Assembly (NCBI GenBank): GCA_030683195.1
Contig: JAUXQA010000012.1
Span: forward strand, 1-32,441
Direction of reading: 5' to 3'
DNA from: Rhodoferax sp.
Lineage (GTDB): Bacteria; Pseudomonadota; Gammaproteobacteria; Burkholderiales; Burkholderiaceae_C
DNA: 32,441 nt
Every line of letters starts with the position of its first letter. The first letter of the stretch is position 1. The position numbers and the translations under genes were made by a program. Below the pieces are notes generated by a model. It was given only the letters and a program-made list of their open reading frames with translations. It ran no database searches and was not told where the DNA came from. Shown here one piece after another: positions 26,162 through 32,441 of this stretch.

Positions 26162-27070
26162 TGCCCGAGGCAAAGCCTCGGCCAAAAAGTCAAACACCGT
26201 CCGAATGCGCTGGCTGGTCCGGATTTCGCGGTGCACCGCCAGCCACATCGGCAGCGGCGGGATGCTCAATAACCCCGGCAGCACCCGCAGCACATCGGGA
26301 TCGGTTCTCGCCAGGTAGTCAGCACAAAACCCCACACCCAACCCGGCGCGAACGGCCTGCCATTGCACGATGAAATCGTCGCTGCGCAGCACAAAGGCGT
26401 CGCGCGTCACGGGGAAACCCATGGCCTGAAAACCTTGCAGGATCGCGTTATCGGTGTCGCTGCCAATCAGGTCGTGCTGCAGCAGATCGGCGGGCGCTCT
26501 CAAGGCACCGTGGCGCGCAAGGTAACTGCGGTGCGCATAAGCGCCCAGACTCACGTCGCCGAGCTTGCGCGCCACCAGCGACGCCTGCTCGGGCCGCACC
26601 ATGCGCACGGCAATGTCGGCCTCGCGGCGCAACAGGTTGCTGACTTGGTTGCTGGACACCAGCTCCACCTGAATCTCGGGCAGCGCCAGACGCAATTGCG
26701 CCAGTACCGGCGGTATCAGGACGACCGCCACCGGCACGCTGGCCGTGATGCGCACCGTGCCGCTGGTTTGCGTTTGTGCGCCCGACAAGGTGCGTGACAG
26801 TTGCAGCGCGCCCGCCTCCATGCCGCGCGCCGCCACGGCGAGTTGCAGCGCCATGGCGGTAGGCACCAGCCCGCGACCTGTACGCTCAAACAAGACCACA
26901 CCAAGCTGGCTCTCCAACTCAGCCACGTGCCGACCCACGGTGGGCTGGCTCATCTGCAAGACGCGCGCGGCACCCAGCAGGCTGCCTTGGTCAAGGGCGG
27001 TCAAAAAGGAGCGAATCAGGCCCCAGTCAAAATTTTGCAATTTGGGCGGCTGGTGATCGGAGGTATTCAT
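26156..27070 (-). CDS. LysR-family transcriptional regulator
   Basis: N-terminal HTH FLTALDQGSLLGAARVLQMSQPTVGRHVAELESQLGVVLFERTGRGLVPT. Confidence 0.93.
   Translation of the reverse strand: MNTSDHQPPKLQNFDWGLIRSFLTALDQGSLLGAARVLQMSQPTVGRHVAELESQLGVVLFERTGRGLVPTAMALQLAVAARGMEAGALQLSRTLSGAQTQTSGTVRITASVPVAVVLIPPVLAQLRLALPEIQVELVSSNQVSNLLRREADIAVRMVRPEQASLVARKLGDVSLGAYAHRSYLARHGALRAPADLLQHDLIGSDTDNAILQGFQAMGFPVTRDAFVLRSDDFIVQWQAVRAGLGVGFCADYLARTDPDVLRVLPGLLSIPPLPMWLAVHREIRTSQRIRTVFDFLAEALPRAL
26165..26181. terminator. Candidate hairpin just after the RND stop codon (no clear U-tract)
   Basis: Perfect 7-bp stem, 3-nt loop: CCGAGGC-AAA-GCCTCGG, starting 4 nt after the permease stop and inside the 3' end of lysR. 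Confidence 0.35.
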
Positions 27071-27157
27071 TGATGGATATCAGGTATGGCTATTTATGCA
27101 ATTGTGTCGCGAGCGCTTCGTTTGCACAATCAAGGCATCGCACCCAGGGAGAACACC

Positions 27158-28333
27158 ATGCAACGCAGAAACTTCATTCGCCTGACCGGGGGCGGCGTCA
27201 TTGCCGCCGCCACCTTGAGCACCGCCGGACTCACGGGCTGCGCCCCAGGCATGCCACCCGAAGCCGTTGAGGCCTGGCGCGGTCCATCGCCCGACCTGGC
27301 AACCACAGATGTGCGCCGCTGGCTGCTGAGCTACGCGATTTTGGCGCCGCACTCGCATAACCTGCAGTCCTGGATCGTGGACCTGAGCACGCCCAACGAG
27401 ATCTTGCTGCGCTGCGACTTGAAGCGCCTGCTGCCCCAGACCGACCCGCTGTCGCGCCAGATCATGATGAGCCACGGCACCTTTCTGGAGCTACTTGATT
27501 TGGCCGCCAAAGAGCGCGGCCTGCGGGCCGACATCAGCTTGTTCCCGGAAGGCGCCTTTGGCCCGGAGCAGCTTGACACCCGCCCGGTGGCCCGCATCCG
27601 CCTGACGCCTGACGCTTCTGTGCAAAAAGACCCGCTGTTTTCCCAAGTGCTGCTGCGCCACACCAACCGCAGCGCCTACGATATGAGCCGCCCGGTGCCC
27701 GTCGCCGCATGGCAGGCCATGGCTGACGCCGCCAAGCCTTATGCCCTGCAATTTGGCCAGGTGGGCACGGACCAGGCTGAACTCATGACAAAGCACCGTC
27801 TGATTGCCGCCGAGGCCTGGCGCATTGAGCTGACCACGCCACGCACCATCATGGAGTCTTTTGACGTGCTGCGGGTGGGCGCGAAGGAGATTGAGCAGCA
27901 CCGTGATGGCCTCTCGCTGCTCGACGCCAAGGTGGTCTGGCTCAACCGCCTGGGCCTGTTTGACCGCAGCAAGGCCCCGGCGCCGGAGGACTTCGCCACC
28001 ACCAGCCAGATCAAGTCCTTTGGTGTGAATCTGGACGCCACGCCCGGCTTTTTGTGGATGGTGACCGAGGGCAATGACCGCGCCACCCAGATCAACGCCG
28101 GGCGGGCCTACGCCCGCGTCCAACTCGCCGCCACGGCGCAGGGGCTGGTGATGCAACCGCTCTCACAAGCGCTGCAGGAATACCCGGAGCAGAAAAAACC
28201 GTATGCCGACATCCACGCCCTGACCGGCGCCACCCGTCCGGGCAAGACGGTGCAAATGTGGGCCCGGGTGGGCTACGCGCCAGCCGCCTCGCCAGCCCCG
28301 CGTCGGCGCCTGCAGGACTTTATTCAGACCTGA
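27158..28333 (+). CDS. Nitroreductase-like (Acg-type) Tat-exported lipoprotein
   Basis: MQRRNFIRLTGGGVIAAATLSTAGLTGC: twin-arginine motif plus lipobox; LAPHSHNLQSWIVDL and LLRHTNRSAYDMSRPV are typical of the nitroreductase fold. Confidence 0.82.
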   Translation: MQRRNFIRLTGGGVIAAATLSTAGLTGCAPGMPPEAVEAWRGPSPDLATTDVRRWLLSYAILAPHSHNLQSWIVDLSTPNEILLRCDLKRLLPQTDPLSRQIMMSHGTFLELLDLAAKERGLRADISLFPEGAFGPEQLDTRPVARIRLTPDASVQKDPLFSQVLLRHTNRSAYDMSRPVPVAAWQAMADAAKPYALQFGQVGTDQAELMTKHRLIAAEAWRIELTTPRTIMESFDVLRVGAKEIEQHRDGLSLLDAKVVWLNRLGLFDRSKAPAPEDFATTSQIKSFGVNLDATPGFLWMVTEGNDRATQINAGRAYARVQLAATAQGLVMQPLSQALQEYPEQKKPYADIHALTGATRPGKTVQMWARVGYAPAASPAPRRRLQDFIQT

Positions 28334-28870
28334 GGCTTGGTCCGGATCAGCGCAGCCGACTGTGGCCAAGTCGTCCACCCTGACGTCCAAGCCTTGCACC
28401 ACAGGCGGGCTGCGCGGGCCAGAAATATTCCGCTGAAGGTACCGTACACCGCACCAAGGCACACGCCGAAGTTGGCGTTGCGGGCCAGAGCGGGCGACAG
28501 GCTGGTGGCTACGCCAACCCCGTACTTGGTGAGGAAAATGCCCATGATGAGCATCAGTGGCACCCAACTGCCGGGCATCGTGAAGCGGCGCTCCAACGGG
28601 TTGTAGAGCGTGCCATTTGGCAACGGCCGCTGCAACACCAGGGTGCCGGCGACACCTGCGGCGCCCAGCCACGCCATCAAGACCCAGGGTGCGGCGCCAA
28701 AGGCAGTCACCGTTCCAAGCAGCGACAGTCCGGTCATCGCCACAGGCATGAGGGTGATCCGTTTGAGCGATGCCGTGCGCGTGACCGTCTGCGTGTAGCC
28801 CAGCCACAGCAGTGCGAGCAGAAGAATCCAGACCCAGCGGGGGGGGGTTGGCGAGAATTTGGTAGCGCAT
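28324..28870 (-). pseudogene. DUF6622-like small membrane protein, frame broken at a C9 tract near the N-terminus
   Basis: Plausible start MRYQILAN.. (cat at 28868-28870) lies one frame away from the membrane-protein frame PPRWVWILLLALLWLGYTQTV...; removing one C from the 9-C run (28839-28847, - strand) joins them. Confidence 0.65.
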
Positions 28871-29072
28871 AGTGGGGCCTGATGAGGTGATGGGATGCCC
28901 GAACTGTGCTCGGTGCACGCCCAAACCGCGATCACTTTGAGACCAAACGCCGGATACCGGGTGCGAAACGCAGCGCTGTTCTGGTTCTATCGACACCCTC
29001 CGCGAAACTACGGTCATCGCCGCTTTCACACTTGGTTATCTCGAATTTTGAGGTGATACAACGGTAAATTTA

Positions 29073-29395
29073 ATGATGTTGAAAGCTGTCGCTGCGACCG
29101 TTCTTGTTTGTTTTTGAGCGCTTGCGCAACGCCAACAGTAGTTCAAACCAAACAATCCCGTGACTCGGATTTATCCTGCGTCCATTTCAAAGATGCGTAT
29201 GCGGAAGCGCAAGATTTTGAAAGTAAGGCTCGCAAAGAACGCGGTGTTACTGGCACCGATGTCGCAGCGGTCATTTTGTTTTGTCCTGCGATGATCGGGA
29301 CTTACAAGAACACCGAGAAAGCGATTGACGCTGCAAAGGATCGCCAAAAACACCTTGAGAGAATTTCCAGCGATAAGAAGTGCGCGCAGCTTTGA
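29073..29395 (+). pseudogene. Small putative lipoprotein, frame broken in a T-run inside the signal peptide
   Basis: ATG-ATG at 29073 gives MMLKAVAATVLVCF* ; the other frame gives FLSACATPTVVQTKQS... One extra T in the T5 run (29111-29115) yields MMLKAVAATVLVCFLSACATP, a classic lipoprotein signal. Confidence 0.6.
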
Positions 29396-29673
29396 GGCAA
29401 TTTGAAGCAAGCAAGCAAGACCTGATTTCTTGCATGTTTTTCCGGGGCGGTCGATTGACTGCGAGCCACTGCCGGACGGCAGCGTGCACGTGGTCGCAAA
29501 CCAGCCCAAAACGCCCGCCATTAACCGGTTTTTAAATTTTTTGGCACGGGAATGTGTGGCAAGACCACTGAAGATCTCTTCAATAAGACGCGCGGCGAAG
29601 GTTGGAACCCATGATCAGTGCTGGTTCAAGGTGTCGGCAAGGCTGGGGCTCAGCACGGGCGCGACGTTCCCGG

Positions 29674-30225
29674 TCATGGGGGGCTTCCCAACCGCCGGTC
29701 GTATTCGGTCAATGGTTCGATCTCAACCTCGGCACCTCCCAGCGCCACCAGGCCGATTCGTTCGGCCGCAGCGTGGCTCAAATCCAGCACGCGCCCCGGG
29801 TGAAACGGACCCCGGTCAGTGATGCGCACAATCACCTCCTCGCCGCTGGCTACCCTGCGCACGCGCACATAGCTGTGAAAGGGCAAGGTCCGGTGGGCAG
29901 CGGTAAAGCCCGAGGCGCTAAAACGCTCGCCGCTGGCCGTGCGTTGGCCATTGAATTTTTTGCCATACCAGGACGCCCGGCCCCGCTGATTCAAGGGCAC
30001 ATCGGCCACCCGGGGTGGCGGCGTTTGATCAAGGAGTGGAACGTCTGCGCCCTTGTCGGCCGATGCAAGGGCTTGCACCGGAAGTTGCGGCGCGGCTGGC
30101 AAGTCCTTCGTCAAGTTGGGCTGCGCCAGGCTCGCGGGCGGCAGTGAGCCGGGAGGGGGTGTCATGCAACCCACCAGAGTGAGCACACCCAGAGCCACTG
30201 CCAGCTTGACGCACCAAAGTGTCAT
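29674..30225 (-). CDS. rlpA: RlpA-family septal ring lytic transglycosylase (ORF open to 30258)
   Basis: Lipobox LTLVGC; GRASWYGKKFNGQRTASGERFSASGFTAAHRTLPFHSYVRV...VIVRITDRGPFHPGRVLDLSHAAAERIG. Confidence 0.92.
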   Translation of the reverse strand: MTLWCVKLAVALGVLTLVGCMTPPPGSLPPASLAQPNLTKDLPAAPQLPVQALASADKGADVPLLDQTPPPRVADVPLNQRGRASWYGKKFNGQRTASGERFSASGFTAAHRTLPFHSYVRVRRVASGEEVIVRITDRGPFHPGRVLDLSHAAAERIGLVALGGAEVEIEPLTEYDRRLGSPP

Positions 30226-30485
30226 CCGTGGAGTTGGCAATGTGCAGGGCCTACGCAAGGGGCGTATTTAACTGACACGTCGGCAATACGCTGCAGCGGG
30301 GTTTGAAGAAAGTGGTCGTTGAGAGTCATGCCGGAGACGAACACCCCCAACCTGCTCGCGCTGGCGATTGCCGGGCTGGTTTTGCGACAGCGTGAACGTC
30401 GAGTCGTGAACGCGGCCTGGCGGCTCGGAGGCAACGACACAAGGGCGGAGCGATTGAAGGTGACCATGGATGAACCTGAGCAGTC

Positions 30486-30989
30486 TTATCTCAGCAACTC
30501 AGCCAGCCTGTAAAAGGCATGGTGCACGGTGGCCGCCCGCACCGCTGCACGGTCGCCCTCAAAATGGCACTTTTCAGTTACCACCTGCCCCGGCACAGCA
30601 AAGCCGAACCAGACCGTGCCCACCGGTTTGGCCGGGCTGCCACCGGTCGGCCCCGCCACGCCGGTGACGGCCACGGCCACTTGGGCGTGCGAGTGAGCCA
30701 GCGCGCCGACCACCATCGCCCGCGCCACGCCTTCGCACACGGCGCCTGCCCGGCGCAACAGCCTCGCCTCCACCCCCAGCAGCTCCATCTTGGCGTCGTT
30801 GGAGTAGGTGACAAACCCGCGCTCAAACCACACGCTGGACCCAGCCAGATCGGTACAAGCGGCTGAAATCAAGCCGCCCGTACAACTCTCGGCGGTTACC
30901 AGCTTTAATTCTCTTTTGATAAGCAAATCAGCCACTAGCCGGCATAAATCATCGGTGGAGGTTGTCGTTTTTAATAGCAAATCAGTCAT
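30486..30989 (-). CDS. pncC: CinA C-terminal-type nicotinamide-nucleotide amidohydrolase (ORF open to 31004)
   Basis: LVTAESCTGGLISAACTDLAGSSVWFERGFVTYSNDAKMELLGV...VAVAVTGVAGPTGGSPAKPVGTVWFGF; start overlaps pgpA stop. Confidence 0.92.
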   Translation of the reverse strand: MTDLLLKTTTSTDDLCRLVADLLIKRELKLVTAESCTGGLISAACTDLAGSSVWFERGFVTYSNDAKMELLGVEARLLRRAGAVCEGVARAMVVGALAHSHAQVAVAVTGVAGPTGGSPAKPVGTVWFGFAVPGQVVTEKCHFEGDRAAVRAATVHHAFYRLAELLR

Positions 30990-31567
30990 GTAAAAAATCT
31001 CCATCCGGCAATCACCAGCAGGGCACAGGCAGCCGCCACCAGGTCGTCGAACATGATGCCAAAGCCGGCCTTGCGCCAGGCGTGCCGGTCCGTGGCGGGG
31101 TTGACGCCGTGGTAGAGCTGATCGGCCCAGCCCACGGGGCCGGGCTTGACTGCATCAAAAAAGCGGAACAGCGCGAAGGCCGCAATTTGCCCCCACAGGC
31201 CCGCTGGCATCACCAGCCACAGCACCAGCCAGAAGGCCACGACTTCATCCCACACCACGGAGCTGGGGTCCAGCACACGCAGGTTGCGGGCCGTGACGGT
31301 GCTGGCCCACCAGCCCATGAGGGCCGAGAACGCCAGCAAGAGCGCCCAGCGCGTGTCATTCATGTAGGGCTGCATCACCAAAAACGCCAGCCACGCCCAC
31401 AGCGTGCCGGCCGTTCCGGGCGCGACCGGGCTCAGGCCGGAGCCAAAACCCAAGGCGATGAAGTGGGCCGGGTGGTGCAGCATGAAGCGCACCGTGGGGC
31501 GCACGGGACCCAGCGGGCGCGACGACTCAGCAACGGGTTCTTGCACTACAAAAGGAAACTCAGACAT
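30986..31567 (-). CDS. pgpA: Phosphatidylglycerophosphatase A
   Basis: HFIALGFGSGLSPVAPGTAGTLWAWLAF, DPSSVVWDEVVAFWLVLWL, ALFRFFDAVKPGPVGWADQLYHG...FGIMFDDLVAA. Confidence 0.94.
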   Translation of the reverse strand: MSEFPFVVQEPVAESSRPLGPVRPTVRFMLHHPAHFIALGFGSGLSPVAPGTAGTLWAWLAFLVMQPYMNDTRWALLLAFSALMGWWASTVTARNLRVLDPSSVVWDEVVAFWLVLWLVMPAGLWGQIAAFALFRFFDAVKPGPVGWADQLYHGVNPATDRHAWRKAGFGIMFDDLVAAACALLVIAGWRFFT

Positions 31568-31578
31568 GGCGCAATGAC

Positions 31579-32441
31579 TCAGGGAATTCGGGCAAAGTGA
31601 TCAAAGGATGCAAAGGTGTTGGCTACTGTCAGGCCCTGCCCATCGACCAGGCGCAGGCCGCGCTCAGCCTCCATCGTGCCGATGCGGGTCACAGGCGTCT
31701 GACTGACGTGGGCCGCAGCCTCAACCTCTTGCCGGGCGGCAACCGGGGCCGTAAACAGCAGCTCGTAGTCGTCGCCGCCGGCCAGGGCCCAGGTTCGCCA
31801 TTGGTTTAGAGCTATTTCAGAGCCAAATAGCCCTCTAGCCGTTGTATCACATGCCTTGGCCGCTATTAAATTAACTACTTCATCCACCTGAACAGTGGCG
31901 CCCACGCCCGACTGCACCAGGATGTGACCCAAGTCACCCAGCAGGCCGTCGCTAACATCCACGGCGGCCGTGGCCACGCCACGCAGCGCCAAACCCAAGG
32001 CGACACGCGGGGTCGGACACTCCAGGCGGGCTCTCGCGGCTGCCAGCACGTCGGCGGGCACCGCCACCTTGTTCTGCAACGCCTCCAGCGCCAGCCGGGC
32101 ATCACCCAGCGTGCCGCTCACATACAGGTCATCACCCGCCTGCGCCCCTGAGCGCAGCAGGGCTTGAGACCGCCCTGCCACCACCGGCACCTCGCCAAAT
32201 ACGGTAATGCAGATATTGAGCGGGCCTTGCGTGGTGTCGCCCCCGACCAGTTCGCAGCTGTGGGCATCGGCCAGCGCCAGCAGGCCTTCGGAAAAGGCTG
32301 CCAGCCAGGCTTCATCGGCACCTGGCAAAGCCAGCGCGAGCGTAAACGCCACCGGGCGGGCGCCACAGGCGGCCAGGTCGCTCAAGTTGACGGCCAGCGC
32401 CTTGTGGCCCAGGGTGCGCGGGTCCACATCGGCAAAAAAAT
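31579..32441 (-). CDS. thiL: Thiamine-phosphate kinase, N-terminus beyond window
   Basis: FADVDPRTLGHKALAVNLSDLAACGARPVAFTLALALPG, LVGGDTTQGPLNICITVFGEVP, DVSDGLLGDLGHIL, ALAGGDDYELLFTAP. Confidence 0.93.
   Translation of the reverse strand, partial: FFADVDPRTLGHKALAVNLSDLAACGARPVAFTLALALPGADEAWLAAFSEGLLALADAHSCELVGGDTTQGPLNICITVFGEVPVVAGRSQALLRSGAQAGDDLYVSGTLGDARLALEALQNKVAVPADVLAAARARLECPTPRVALGLALRGVATAAVDVSDGLLGDLGHILVQSGVGATVQVDEVVNLIAAKACDTTARGLFGSEIALNQWRTWALAGGDDYELLFTAPVAARQEVEAAAHVSQTPVTRIGTMEAERGLRLVDGQGLTVANTFASFDHFARIP
31825..31870 (-). repeat. Divergent copy C of the 46-nt repeat, inside thiL
   Basis: - strand tttaatagc-N16-acaacggctagagggctattt: 8/9 and 16/21 matches to copy A/B ends at the identical 46-nt span. 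Confidence 0.5.

Noticed and set aside
28163-29029. 288-aa - strand ORF overlapping nitroreductase and DUF6622-like genes
   Set aside because: Shadow frame; useful only because it contains the displaced MRYQILAN N-terminus, which supports the frameshift finding.
29430-29822. 130-aa + strand ORF downstream of the broken lipoprotein
   Set aside because: Overlaps the 3' end of rlpA on the opposite strand and shows no recognisable domain; 29400-29670 left as unexplained intergenic DNA.
1-32441. CRISPR arrays, tRNA/rRNA genes, prophage or toxin-antitoxin modules
   Set aside because: No regularly spaced direct repeats, cloverleaf/rRNA-like sequence or recognisable phage/TA proteins were seen by eye; dedicated tools could still find short RNAs.

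Overview
GC-rich accessory and housekeeping DNA, most likely from a Comamonadaceae-type betaproteobacterium (Rhodoferax/Polaromonas-like; inferred from gene content and codon style, not tested). Left to right: the end of a hybrid sensor kinase plus a LuxR-type response regulator; a PepSY / OmpR-type regulator / PhoQ-like kinase operon; a glycine-zipper envelope protein; an MBL-fold hydrolase; a CWC cysteine-rich protein; an acyl-CoA ligase; two small unknowns; a triple-RidA fusion protein; a GlxA-type regulator divergent from a tight four-gene operon (Bug/TTT solute-binding protein, DUF2817 hydrolase, M81/MlrC-like peptidase, D-cysteine-desulfhydrase-like PLP enzyme); small unknowns; an MFS transporter; tandem spermidine-synthase-like paralogs meeting an ATP-grasp-like protein tail to tail; an RND efflux pair; a LysR regulator and a Tat-lipoprotein nitroreductase-like protein; two small genes that both look frameshifted at homopolymers; and rlpA, pncC (cinA C-terminal type), pgpA and partial thiL. 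The most notable observations are: (1) a single-chain RidA trimer with an exact 414-nt period and no canonical catalytic Arg; (2) the M81/DUF2817/desulfhydrase/Bug operon; (3) a C9 tract and a T5 tract that each put a gene out of frame by one base; (4) a 46-nt dispersed repeat with two intergenic copies and an apparent in-frame copy inside thiL; (5) the spermidine-synthase-like pair next to the ATP-grasp-like protein. All calls come from reading the sequence and the supplied ORFs; no database searches were run.
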